This document shows, one piece after another, positions 11,787 to 20,818 of a DNA stretch of 64,000 bases (positions are counted from its first letter, which is position 1; each line of letters begins with the position of its first letter). The translations under genes were made by a program, and so were the position numbers. Source of the stretch: Mariniphaga sp. (GTDB taxonomy: Bacteria; Bacteroidota; Bacteroidia; Bacteroidales; Prolixibacteraceae); NCBI GenBank assembly GCA_024636975.1, contig JAGXGA010000029.1, positions 203,694-267,693 on the forward strand. Direction: 5' to 3'. Under the pieces are notes generated by a model. That model did not search any database. It was not told the DNA's origin and saw only the letters and a program-made list of their open reading frames with translations.

Positions 11787-13652
11787 ATGTTCAGCAACAT
11801 GAAGATAGTTTTCGTATTAATTACTGCCCTGGTGTTGGCTTTGAATGGTTATCCGCAATCAAAAAGCACTGTCTTTCTGGAGGCTGAAAGCTTTCAAAAC
11901 AAGGGTGCCTGGGTAGTCGATCAACAGTTTATGGACCTTATGGGCTCGCCCTATCTGATGGCACATGGAATGGGAGTTCCGGTAGCCGATGCGGAAACAA
12001 CTGTTGAATTTCCCTCCACAGGAGAGTACAACGTGTTTGTCCGGACCTTTAACTGGACCTCTCCCTGGCACAAAGGTGAAGGGCCTGGAAAATTTCAACT
12101 GATAGTAAACAGGCAAAAAGCCGGAACAGATCTGGGTGCTGAAGGTTCGGAATGGCTATGGCAGCCTGCCGGCAAGGTAAACATCACTGATAGCAAGGCC
12201 ATAATTAACCTGAACGACCTGACAGGTTTTAACGGTCGTGTTGATGCCATCTGTTTTACAAAAGAAAACACACCACCTCCCTCCGATGTAAAGGCCCTGG
12301 GGAAATTCCGCAAAAAGCACCTCGGCATTCCGGCCAAACCTGAAAAGGGTGGTAATTTCGATCTGGTTGTTATTGGTGGCGGCGTTGCAGGAACAGCTGC
12401 TGCTATTTCGGCAGCTCGTCTGGGCATGCAGGTTGCACTTATCCAGGACCGTCCGGTTTTGGGAGGAAACAATAGTTCTGAAGTACGTGTTCATCTGGGA
12501 GGCAGAATTAATGTTGAACCATTCCCTGCACTTGGCGATGTGATAAAGGAAATCGGTCCCTCACGGGGTGGAAATGCACAACCAGCCGAGTATTATGAGG
12601 ATGAAAAAAAAATGGAGATGGTACTGGCCGAAGAAAATATTTCTCTTTTTACAAATTTTAGGGCGTTTGACGTCAAAATGAAAGGATCACGCATTGCGGA
12701 AGTAAATGCACGGCACATAGAAACTTCTAAGGAACTTGTATTTTCAGCACCACTGTTTGCCGATTGCACAGGCGATGGAACCATTGGGTTCCTGGCAGGT
12801 GCCGACTATGCGATAGGTCGCGAAGGCAGAGAAGAATTTGGTGAACCCACTGCACCTGAAAAAGCCGATAAATTGACAATGGGATCTTCAGTTCAATGGT
12901 ACTCGGTGGAAGAAAATCAACCTGCAGATTTTCCGGTATTTAATTATGGAGTTGACTTTAATGAACAGAATACGGAAAAAGTCACCATGGGTGAATGGAC
13001 CTGGGAAACCGGAATGAATTATGATCAGATTAATGACTTTGAACGTATTCGCGATTACGGGTTACTGGTGGTCTATTCCAACTGGTCTTCCCTGAAAAAT
13101 TCAGTTGCAAAAGAGGAATACAGTAACCGCAGGCTGGAATGGGTAGCTTATATCGCAGGCAAACGTGAATCACGCCGTCTGCTGGGCGACGTTATCCTTA
13201 AGGAACAGGACATGACCGATTATGTTGTTTATCCCGATGCATCAGCTCCAACGACCTGGACAATCGACCTGCACTATCCTGATCCTGATAACACGAAACA
13301 TTTTCCCGAAAAGGAATTTAAATCAATTGCAGTTCATAAAAAAATTCATCCTTACCCTATTCCCTATCGCTGTTTTTATTCGAGAAATGTTGATAATCTC
13401 TTTATGGCAGGACGAAACATAAGTGTTACTCATGTGGCACTGGGTACAGTGCGTGTAATGCGTACAACCGGAATGATGGGTGAAGTTGTTGGTATGGCCG
13501 CTTCAATTGCAGGCAAAAACAACTCCAGTCCCCGGGAAGTGTACCAGCACCATCTATCGGAATTAAAATCACTGATGGAAAAAGGTGTGGGTAAATACGA
13601 TGTGGAAAATATGCAGAATTACAATGAAGGATCCACATTGGGACCTAAATAA
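11787..13652 (+). CDS. Secreted FAD-dependent oxidoreductase with N-terminal sugar-binding-like domain
   Basis: A 621-residue fusion. After a signal peptide (MKIVFVLITALVLALNGYPQS, from either ATG 11787 or 11799), residues ~25-165 form a beta-sandwich like those of carbohydrate-binding modules (VFLEAESFQNKGAWVVD; TVEFPSTGEYNVFVRT). From ~residue 188 a dinucleotide loop, VVIGGGVAGTAAAISAARLG, begins an FAD_oxidored (PF12831) domain, with LGGNNSSEVRVHLGG and a C-terminal LFMAGRNISVTHVALGTVR. Relatives are common in polysaccharide loci, but their reactions are mostly unknown. The binding-like domain implies a glycan substrate at the surface or in the periplasm. Probably cotranscribed with the two genes before it. 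Confidence 0.85.
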   Translation: MFSNMKIVFVLITALVLALNGYPQSKSTVFLEAESFQNKGAWVVDQQFMDLMGSPYLMAHGMGVPVADAETTVEFPSTGEYNVFVRTFNWTSPWHKGEGPGKFQLIVNRQKAGTDLGAEGSEWLWQPAGKVNITDSKAIINLNDLTGFNGRVDAICFTKENTPPPSDVKALGKFRKKHLGIPAKPEKGGNFDLVVIGGGVAGTAAAISAARLGMQVALIQDRPVLGGNNSSEVRVHLGGRINVEPFPALGDVIKEIGPSRGGNAQPAEYYEDEKKMEMVLAEENISLFTNFRAFDVKMKGSRIAEVNARHIETSKELVFSAPLFADCTGDGTIGFLAGADYAIGREGREEFGEPTAPEKADKLTMGSSVQWYSVEENQPADFPVFNYGVDFNEQNTEKVTMGEWTWETGMNYDQINDFERIRDYGLLVVYSNWSSLKNSVAKEEYSNRRLEWVAYIAGKRESRRLLGDVILKEQDMTDYVVYPDASAPTTWTIDLHYPDPDNTKHFPEKEFKSIAVHKKIHPYPIPYRCFYSRNVDNLFMAGRNISVTHVALGTVRVMRTTGMMGEVVGMAASIAGKNNSSPREVYQHHLSELKSLMEKGVGKYDVENMQNYNEGSTLGPK

Positions 13653-13756
13653 TGGAACCGTTTTAACAGGCAGCTTGTTAATGATTCAACAAAAATAAAT
13701 TTATCAGGTAATATCCAATTGAAATGAAGTTTAAAGAACAGATCATTGCAAAATAA

Positions 13757-14857
13757 ATGGCATCAATACATAAATATACCGTATTGATTGTTGTTCTGTC
13801 GGGGATGCTTTATTCCGGCACTCAACCTGAAAGACCCATTACAGGATTTTGGGCAATGGAAGGGACACTTTTAACTCATATTTTTGAAGATAAAACCGAT
13901 TCCCTTTCAGGACCGGAGCTATTTGAACTCCGTGATGAAAATGGAATACCAAAATGGTTCGGGCGTCACATTTTTAAGGATGTATGCATTTCAGGAGAGT
14001 GTAAAATGATCCGCCTGTGGCTGTTTTGGGATGGCGCCGGTAATTACCTCGGGTTACAGGTTCCCGATGCAGAACCGCTTACCAAATCAGATCATACTGA
14101 ATTTGAGCCTGCCGATTATAAAAAACTGGAAGAGATCCTCCGCGATACTGCTTCGGTGCTTAAAAACCTGAAACAGGAAGATTTAATTGTGGTTCCCGAC
14201 TCCATTAATCCATATCAGGCTTATGAAGTCGACGGTTATACGGCGGCAACGCAACCTGCCCTTTCGGAAGTAGTGGTAAAAGATGCCGTTTATTCATGCC
14301 ACACCTTATGGCATTCCGTTTATGGTCCTGTACAGGATACCATTCACCAAATTCTTGATAAAAGGGCAAATAAAGAATACCTGGCAAAAATGATCTCTTG
14401 CAGTAAAAACGAATACATTTCATGGGCAATTAAAAGTATCGAAAAACATCCTGAATTTCATGAAGCATTTTATAATGATGTATTAAAACATATTACTTCT
14501 GATAATCAGGAATTAGCAAAGCAGGCGCTTGATTATTTTAAACCTGTTTTTCTGGACGACAGCAACATCCAGATTCAGCTGGTGGATGTATTGGCCGAAA
14601 CCGATATGAGCATCAAATATGAAATTCTGTGGAAATTGATCGGAAATGGCAAGGCAAATGAACAGGCTGTACTTAATCTTTTGGTACTGTTTAACGAACA
14701 GAAAATTGGTGTAGGTGCATACAATTTAATTCTACGATTGGTAACTTTGGAACATATGCAGGAAAATGAACAGATTGCATCGATTATTCATAACCTTTCT
14801 GAAAATGAAAACAGATATATTAGAAATCTTACAATCAGGTTACTTGAAAATCAATAA
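13757..14857 (+). CDS. Exported HEAT-like repeat protein, unknown function
   Basis: A 366-residue protein with an N-terminal hydrophobic export signal (YTVLIVVLSGMLYSG). The middle contains DGYTAATQPALSEVVVKDAVYSC followed by HTLWH, which loosely recalls the D-x-(S/T)-GAT loop of FMN-binding domains, although the match is partial. Residues ~185-366 are short paired helices (YISWAIKSIEKHPEFHEAF; IKYEILWKLIGNGKA) like HEAT or armadillo repeats. It lies 104 bases after the FAD oxidoreductase and 75 bases before cstA. I cannot name a function; a periplasmic scaffold or redox partner of the neighbouring flavoprotein is only a guess. Confidence 0.65.
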   Translation: MASIHKYTVLIVVLSGMLYSGTQPERPITGFWAMEGTLLTHIFEDKTDSLSGPELFELRDENGIPKWFGRHIFKDVCISGECKMIRLWLFWDGAGNYLGLQVPDAEPLTKSDHTEFEPADYKKLEEILRDTASVLKNLKQEDLIVVPDSINPYQAYEVDGYTAATQPALSEVVVKDAVYSCHTLWHSVYGPVQDTIHQILDKRANKEYLAKMISCSKNEYISWAIKSIEKHPEFHEAFYNDVLKHITSDNQELAKQALDYFKPVFLDDSNIQIQLVDVLAETDMSIKYEILWKLIGNGKANEQAVLNLLVLFNEQKIGVGAYNLILRLVTLEHMQENEQIASIIHNLSENENRYIRNLTIRLLENQ

Positions 14858-14932
14858 AAGGTGACCGGATACGTATAATACACCAATAAAAACCCGGTCA
14901 TGCCCGGTGAATGAAACTAAATAGTTCTGCTT

Positions 14933-16372
14933 ATGATAACACTTATCCTGTCGACGATAGTTTTAATAGCAGGTTACCTGCTATACTCCAGGTACATTGA
15001 GCGGGTTTTTGGTGCAGATGGAAACCGGCCTACACCGGCATTTACTATGACTGACGGAGTGGATTACATGCCGATGCCCTGGTGGAAAGTGTTCCTTATT
15101 CAATTTTTAAATATAGCTGGACTGGGGCCTATTTTCGGAGCTGTGGCAGGGGCTATGTGGGGACCATTAGCCTATCTGTGGATTGTATTGGGGTCAGTAT
15201 TTGCTGGAGCAGTTCATGATTATTTTTCAGGAATGCTTTCCATAAAACACAAAGGCCTGAGCATTACTGAAATTGTTGGTATATACATGGGCACGGGTAC
15301 CAAACAATTTATGCGGGGATTTACTGTCCTGTTAATGGTAATTGTTGGGGCTGTTTTCATAATGGGGCCAGCAAAAATCCTTGCAGGTTTAACTCCGCAA
15401 TATGCTACAATGACTTTCTGGGTCTGGATTGTATTTGGTTACTATATTCTTTCTACACTGCTCCCCATCAACAAAATCATTGGAAGAATTTACCCTGTTT
15501 TCGGATTTGCCTTATTATTTATGGCAGTAGGATTAATTGTAGCCTTGTTCGTAAAAGGGTATACTATCCCTGAACTTTCTCCCGCTAATTTTAGAAACTT
15601 TCATTCCGAAGCTGGCAGCTTCCCTGTATTTCCAATGCTGTTTATCACAATTGCGTGCGGCGCCATATCCGGATTTCATGCCACACAATCGCCCCTGATG
15701 GCGCGGTGCATGAAAAATGAAAAACTGGGGCGTCGTATATTTTATGGCGCTATGATTACTGAAGCTTTTGTGGCAATGATTTGGGCAACCATTAGCATGA
15801 GCTTTTTTGGTGGAATTCGCGAATTGAATGAGGTGATGAATGTACACCAGGGAAATGCAGCATGGGTAGTAAATGAATCGGCCAATGTTTTACTGGGAAA
15901 ATTCGGAGCCTTCCTGGCTATACTGGGAGTAGTGGCTGCCCCGATCACCTCGGGCGATACGGCTTTCCGCAGCGCACGGCTCATTGTTGCCGATTTTTTA
16001 AACCTTAAGCAAGGACCTATGAAAAACCGCCTGCTCATCAGTATACCGCTTTTTGCCGTTGGATTCCTTCTTACTCAAATAAACTTTGCTGTTATATGGC
16101 GCTACTTTGCCTGGTCGAACCAAACACTGGCAACTGTTGTGCTCTGGACAATTACAGTTTACCTTGTTCAGAACAGGAAAAACTATTGGATAACACTTAT
16201 ACCCGCCTTATTCATGACAGCAGTTGTTTCAACCTATCTGTTACTTGCTCCTGAAGGGTTTCATCTGCCACAGGAGATAGCATACTGGATCGGAGGGGGA
16301 ATAACTTTCCTATCGTTTATATATTTTAATTTCTACAGAAGAAAAGTAAAGCCAATGATTTCATTTTCATAA
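14933..16372 (+). CDS. cstA: CstA-family carbon starvation / peptide transporter
   Basis: A 479-residue, highly hydrophobic inner-membrane protein with about 12-13 predicted helices. FLNIAGLGPIFGAVAGAMWGP and GSVFAGAVHDYFSGMLSIK are the conserved N-terminal CstA segments, and AITSGDTAFRSARLI-type sequence (ITSGDTAFRSARLIVADF) is the conserved C-terminal part. CstA proteins take up peptides or pyruvate when carbon is short. It is shorter than the ~700-residue E. coli protein, as is usual for the short form in Bacteroidota and Firmicutes. It sits among secreted enzymes and may import small products, but the substrate is not known. Confidence 0.92.
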   Translation: MITLILSTIVLIAGYLLYSRYIERVFGADGNRPTPAFTMTDGVDYMPMPWWKVFLIQFLNIAGLGPIFGAVAGAMWGPLAYLWIVLGSVFAGAVHDYFSGMLSIKHKGLSITEIVGIYMGTGTKQFMRGFTVLLMVIVGAVFIMGPAKILAGLTPQYATMTFWVWIVFGYYILSTLLPINKIIGRIYPVFGFALLFMAVGLIVALFVKGYTIPELSPANFRNFHSEAGSFPVFPMLFITIACGAISGFHATQSPLMARCMKNEKLGRRIFYGAMITEAFVAMIWATISMSFFGGIRELNEVMNVHQGNAAWVVNESANVLLGKFGAFLAILGVVAAPITSGDTAFRSARLIVADFLNLKQGPMKNRLLISIPLFAVGFLLTQINFAVIWRYFAWSNQTLATVVLWTITVYLVQNRKNYWITLIPALFMTAVVSTYLLLAPEGFHLPQEIAYWIGGGITFLSFIYFNFYRRKVKPMISFS

Positions 16373-16594
16373 TTATACATGAAAGATAAATTATTATAAT
16401 TAAATTTATACTGTAATTTGTCCGGTTTAAAAAGAGAATCGTGATGAACATTACTGATTGTTTACAATAACCTATGACTTTAGAATGCTTGGGTGTATTC
16501 CGACATTGCATTTAAATGTTACTGAACCCTGACAGAGTGAATGTGAAACTATTTTTATAGCTAATAGATCAATTAATCAATTAAATTAATCATT

Positions 16595-17959
16595 ATGAGC
16601 AGTAGTAATTTTTCAAGACGCAAATTTTTAGCTGGTGCTGCAACTGTTGGAGCTGCAAGCACACTGGGTATAGGCACTTTATCCTCCTGCACCGGAAAAG
16701 GAAAAGCTTCAGAATCAACCGACCTTTATGGTTTTAAAAGCCGTGAGTATCAACTTCCGCCAATGTTGGTAACAGCCCCTGATGGTCCTGAATTAAAAGC
16801 AGGGATAATTGGTTGTGGCGGTCGGGGCTCAGGTGCAGCCATTAATTTTTTAGATGCCGGCCCAAATCTGAAAATAACAGCGCTTGGTGATGTTTTCCAG
16901 GATCGTGTTACCAGTCTTCAGGCAAAGCTTAAAGAAGAAAAAGGGGCAGAAGTACCCGATGAAAACTGTTTTGTTGGTTTTGATGCATTTGAAAAAGTCA
17001 TAGGTTCAGGTGTTGATGTTGTTATCCTGGCTACTCCTCCTAAATTCAGGCCCGAACATTTAGAAGCTGCAGTTAAGGCACGTAAACACGTTTTTATGGA
17101 AAAACCTGTGGCTGTAGACCCCGCAGGAATCCGGCAAGTGATTGCTGCCGCTAAAATGGCCGAATCACAAGGGTTAAAAATTATTACCGGAACACAGCGC
17201 CGGCATGAACACAGCTATGTTAACCTGTGGAAAGAGATCAATAACAATGCAATCGGACACATCGTTTCAGCCAATGTTTATTGGAATGGCGGGAAGTTGT
17301 GGCACCGCGAAAACAATCCATCCTGGAGCGAAATGGAATGGATGATTCGCGATTGGGTTAACTGGACATGGCTTTCAGGTGACCACATTGTAGAACAACA
17401 TGTTCATAATATTGATGTGGCAAACTGGTTTATGGGAGACCATCCGGTAAAAGCTGTTGGATTTGGATCAAGGCAGCGAAGAGTGACAGGTGATCAATAC
17501 GATAATTTTAGTGTTGACTATATATATGAAGATGGACGTCACGTTCATAGCATGTGCAGGCAAATCAACGGTTGTACCAATGGGGTATATGAAATTTTTC
17601 ACGGCACAAAAGCAATAGCAACAACAATTGGCCATGAACCTCAGATTGTTGATGCCGCAGGCAGCCAGTTGTTTGTTGCAGAAAGTTCTGAAACCAGCCC
17701 TTATGTGCAGGAGCATATTAACTGGATAACCTGTATCAGGCAAAACATTCCGTTTAACGAAGCAGAGCAAACCGCCATCTCAAATATGGTTGCCATTATG
17801 GGAAGAGTTTCAGCTTATACAGGTAAGGAGGTGACTTATGATGAAATGATGAATTCAGACATGAAGCTCGGACCACAGGTTTATGTGATGGATAACATTG
17901 GTTTCATTGAAAAAGCACAGGTATCGGTACCGGGAACTCTCGAACGTCCAAAGGCTTAA
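16595..17959 (+). CDS. Gfo/Idh/MocA family oxidoreductase, Tat-exported
   Basis: A 454-residue NAD(P)-dependent sugar oxidoreductase. The N-terminus has a twin-arginine signal (SRRKFLAGAATVGAA) running into a lipobox-like TLSSC, so it is probably exported folded with its cofactor and may be lipid-anchored. The Rossmann loop AGIIGCGGRGSGAAINF starts near residue 68; EKPVAVDPAGI carries the conserved lysine of the family, and HVHNIDVANW lies in the substrate domain. Exported members often process glycans oxidatively; some related proteins are GH109 hydrolases that use NAD, so hydrolysis is possible. TatA (33996) and TatC (47158) are encoded in this window. No partner gene is directly adjacent. 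Confidence 0.9.
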   Translation: MSSSNFSRRKFLAGAATVGAASTLGIGTLSSCTGKGKASESTDLYGFKSREYQLPPMLVTAPDGPELKAGIIGCGGRGSGAAINFLDAGPNLKITALGDVFQDRVTSLQAKLKEEKGAEVPDENCFVGFDAFEKVIGSGVDVVILATPPKFRPEHLEAAVKARKHVFMEKPVAVDPAGIRQVIAAAKMAESQGLKIITGTQRRHEHSYVNLWKEINNNAIGHIVSANVYWNGGKLWHRENNPSWSEMEWMIRDWVNWTWLSGDHIVEQHVHNIDVANWFMGDHPVKAVGFGSRQRRVTGDQYDNFSVDYIYEDGRHVHSMCRQINGCTNGVYEIFHGTKAIATTIGHEPQIVDAAGSQLFVAESSETSPYVQEHINWITCIRQNIPFNEAEQTAISNMVAIMGRVSAYTGKEVTYDEMMNSDMKLGPQVYVMDNIGFIEKAQVSVPGTLERPKA

Positions 17960-18039
17960 TTGAAATTCTTTAATGGAGGAGTTGTATTCCTTACATTGAC
18001 GCATACTGATTACCTTATTTCAGGAAATCACTACTCAAT

Positions 18040-18091
18040 AGTTTTTGAACCGTGAGGCAAAATGAAATTTGCTTTTCACGGTTCAAAAACT
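18040..18091. repeat. Perfect 16-bp inverted repeat without a U-tract
   Basis: Arms at 18040-18055 and 18076-18091 match over 16 bp, and an inner GCAAA/TTTGC pair extends the stem. On either strand the stem ends in A-rich rather than T-rich sequence, so it does not look like a standard terminator. It may be a transcript-stabilising hairpin or a protein site. Confidence 0.7.
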
Positions 18092-18202
18092 GATTTACTC
18101 AATAAAAGTTTCACTTAAAAAGTTGAGTTAGTATATACCGTTCAGATTGATAATTTCACCTTTTTGCATTTGATTCAAAATAAACCATTAGCAAATTGCA
18201 AT

Positions 18203-18233
18203 TTTGACATTCAAATAACAAGTTATATCTTGC
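18203..18233 (+). promoter_or_regulatory. Promoter of the PhoD-like gene
   Basis: TTTG at 18203-18206, a 19-base spacer, then TATCTTGC at 18226-18233, one step from the -7 consensus TAnnTTTG. The predicted leader is about 95 bases. Confidence 0.55.
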
Positions 18234-18334
18234 ACCGTCAAAACTAAGTGAGAGAGCCGTATGCAAAAATCCGAAAAACCTGCATTCCCAGAAGGTTAAT
18301 CCGGATAATTTTTAAAAAACCAAAATTGAATTAA

Positions 18335-20818
18335 ATGAAAGCACAGGTTGTGATTTCCCTTCTTATCCTGCTGTCGATAACCTCCTGCACCAATCAAACC
18401 AATTATTTTGAAAACTTCAACAATACCAACGACCGGATTTGGATTGGGAAAGATTATTGGTCAATCCCGCTGGAAGACTGGAAAGCAGAAGATGGAAAAC
18501 TGCACTGTGCGGGCAATGTGCCCCAGGCCAGGGTAAACCTGCTAACCCATGTTTTATCGGCAGATGAAGGTGAATTTGAAGCATCGGTAATCATTAGCCT
18601 TACCGGCAAAGGTAGCGTACCGGGATCTGCCGGCTTTCTTATCGGGCTTGAAGATGAAGAAGACCCTGATGTAAGGGCTGCCTGCTATTCTGGTAAAGGT
18701 ATCCCCGCCGGGGTAAGTACCAAAGGTTATGCTTTTTTAAAGGATCAGAAGGTTGACCTTCCTGAGAAATTTGATTTCGAAGAATTTAACATCACATTAA
18801 AGGGTAGCAATAAGCGAATGAAAATGGAGGTAACCGATAAAAACGGACTCCGTGTAAAAGACTTATCGGTAAATACCGAAAGCATTCGCGGCCTTGTTGC
18901 AATAGCCACCAACCTGCATACTGGTGATAATGAAAAGCCGGGCAATTCAAACTTCTCATTCGACAACCTTAAACTGGTGGGATCAAAAGTGGAAGAAAGA
19001 AACGAAAATGCATTTGGCCCGATACTCTGGACAATGTATACGCTTAATAAAGACCAGGTAAAGCTAATGGCCCTGCTGCCTCCCCTCGGTGATAACGACA
19101 ATAAGGAGGTAAGCCTGGAACTTAAACAGGGATTTAGCTGGAAGCAGGTGGCCACCGAAACGATAGAGCCTGATTCGAGGACCGTTGTTTTTAAAATCGA
19201 CAACTGGGATGCTTCCAGAAATGTCGACTACAGAGTTGCCTACAATGAAATTGATGCAAAAGGAACTGAAACAGAAGCTTATTATCAGGGAACAATCAGA
19301 AGGGATCCTGCCAACAAAGCTTTAAAACTTGCCGGCCTTACGTGCCAGTATACATCGGGGTACCCCTACTCACCTCTTGTAAAAAACCTGGCAGAGTTAA
19401 ATCCTGACTTGCTGTATTTTTCCGGCGACCAGATTTATGAACCCAATGGTGGTTATCCGATTAAAAGAAGCCCGGCCGATTCATCCATTTTAAGTTACCT
19501 TGGAAAATATTACATGTTTGGATGGGCGTTTGGCGACCTTATGCGCGACAGGCCTACAATATGCACACCTGATGACCATGACGTTTTTCATGGCAATTTG
19601 TGGGGTGAAGGGGGCGTTGAAAAACCCGGCGGCGCTGGTAGCAGCGATACCCGCGGCTTCATGCAGTCGGTTGAGATGGTAAATGTGGTAAACCAAACAC
19701 AAGGTGGCCAGTTACCCGACCCGTATGACCCCACACCCATTAAGCAGGGCATGAGTGTTTGGTATACCGGGCTTACATATGGAAGAGTGAGTTTTGCCAT
19801 AATAAGCGACCGTATTTTTAAAACCGGTCCGGAAGCTGTTTCCGACTGGGAAGGACGCCACGACCATATGAAAGAGCCACGTGAAGATCTGTCGTTTCTC
19901 GATAAGCAAGGTGTGGAAATGATTGGTGAACGTCAGACCCGTTTCCTCGAAGACTGGATGATGGACTGGGAAGATACCGATATGAAAGTGCTGCTTTCGC
20001 AGACAGTCTTTGCCAATGTAGCCACCCACCATGGCAGTCTGGATAATTATCTTTATGGAGACCTCGATTCAGGAGGCTGGCCTAAATCGGGTCGCGATAA
20101 GGTAATCCGCCTGCTGCGAAAGGTAGCGGCACTGCATATCAATGGCGACCAACACCTCTCCACGCTGGTTCAATACGGGCTCGATGATTTTCGCGATGCA
20201 GGGTGGAGTTTTAATACTCCTGCCATCTGCAACTTTTACATGCGTTGGTTCTTACCCGATGAATTGGATATACCTGTTATTGACCGGCCTGAACATGGGT
20301 ACCCCAACACAGGGAAGTATACCGATGCTTTCGGAAATAAAAATTACGTTTATGCAGTGGGTAACCCCGGAAAAGTAACAGTTGATAACAGCAGCCGCTA
20401 CAAAAATGCCCAACTACGTGTTTCCGGCTTCGGAATGATTACATTCGATAAACAGGAACGTACAATTGAAATGGATTCATGGCGGTTTTTGGCTGATGTT
20501 AATGACCCGAATCCAATGCGGGATCAATTTCCCGGGTGGCCTTTGAAAATATCACAGTTCGATAATTTAGGCAAAGGCGCTGAAAACATTCTTCCCAAAA
20601 TAAAGGTGAATATTGACAACCAGTTAATACGCATTATAAATGAAGAAACTTCCGAAGTTGTAAACATTTTCAGAATGCATGGAAATGAAATTCAGCCACA
20701 GTTATTTGAAAGCGGAACCTTTACGGTAATAATAGGTGAGGGAGAAATTTCAAAAGAAATAAAAGAACTGGAAACGACTACCGGCGAAAACAGCGATATA
20801 GTAGAAGTAGAACTGTAA
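18335..20818 (+). CDS. PhoD-like metallophosphatase, lipoprotein
   Basis: An 827-residue exported enzyme with a lipoprotein signal (MKAQVVISLLILLSITSC). Residues ~30-215 look like a beta-sandwich of concanavalin type (NFSFDNLKLVGS closing it). The PhoD-like metallophosphatase domain follows: LLYFSGDQIYEPNGG, TPDDHDVFHGNLWGEGG and HINGDQHLS supply the metal-binding Asp, Asn and His residues. PhoD enzymes cleave phosphodiesters and monoesters with Ca/Fe. Long forms with an N-terminal sandwich are frequent in Bacteroidota, where the substrate is unknown. It has its own promoter and stands alone. The fold call is strong; the specific substrate is open. Confidence 0.88.
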   Translation: MKAQVVISLLILLSITSCTNQTNYFENFNNTNDRIWIGKDYWSIPLEDWKAEDGKLHCAGNVPQARVNLLTHVLSADEGEFEASVIISLTGKGSVPGSAGFLIGLEDEEDPDVRAACYSGKGIPAGVSTKGYAFLKDQKVDLPEKFDFEEFNITLKGSNKRMKMEVTDKNGLRVKDLSVNTESIRGLVAIATNLHTGDNEKPGNSNFSFDNLKLVGSKVEERNENAFGPILWTMYTLNKDQVKLMALLPPLGDNDNKEVSLELKQGFSWKQVATETIEPDSRTVVFKIDNWDASRNVDYRVAYNEIDAKGTETEAYYQGTIRRDPANKALKLAGLTCQYTSGYPYSPLVKNLAELNPDLLYFSGDQIYEPNGGYPIKRSPADSSILSYLGKYYMFGWAFGDLMRDRPTICTPDDHDVFHGNLWGEGGVEKPGGAGSSDTRGFMQSVEMVNVVNQTQGGQLPDPYDPTPIKQGMSVWYTGLTYGRVSFAIISDRIFKTGPEAVSDWEGRHDHMKEPREDLSFLDKQGVEMIGERQTRFLEDWMMDWEDTDMKVLLSQTVFANVATHHGSLDNYLYGDLDSGGWPKSGRDKVIRLLRKVAALHINGDQHLSTLVQYGLDDFRDAGWSFNTPAICNFYMRWFLPDELDIPVIDRPEHGYPNTGKYTDAFGNKNYVYAVGNPGKVTVDNSSRYKNAQLRVSGFGMITFDKQERTIEMDSWRFLADVNDPNPMRDQFPGWPLKISQFDNLGKGAENILPKIKVNIDNQLIRIINEETSEVVNIFRMHGNEIQPQLFESGTFTVIIGEGEISKEIKELETTTGENSDIVEVEL

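Larger units (their letters stand above)
17960..18334. other. Intergenic region with a long hairpin and a promoter
   Basis: A 375-base AT-rich gap before the PhoD-like gene. It holds the perfect inverted repeat at 18040-18091 and a promoter at 18203-18233; I see no reading frame or RNA gene in it. Confidence 0.6.

Noticed and set aside
14861..14907. Terminator between the HEAT-like gene and cstA
   Set aside because: TGACCGG and CCGGTCA are ~24 bases apart and no T-run follows; too weak to call.
16595..17959. Firm assignment to GH109
   Set aside because: The Tat signal and fold agree, but I cannot see diagnostic residues that separate GH109 from other Gfo/Idh/MocA proteins.
7770..20818. Classical polysaccharide utilisation locus
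   Set aside because: No SusC/SusD pair or hybrid two-component/anti-sigma regulator is present; called a loose cluster of exported enzymes instead.
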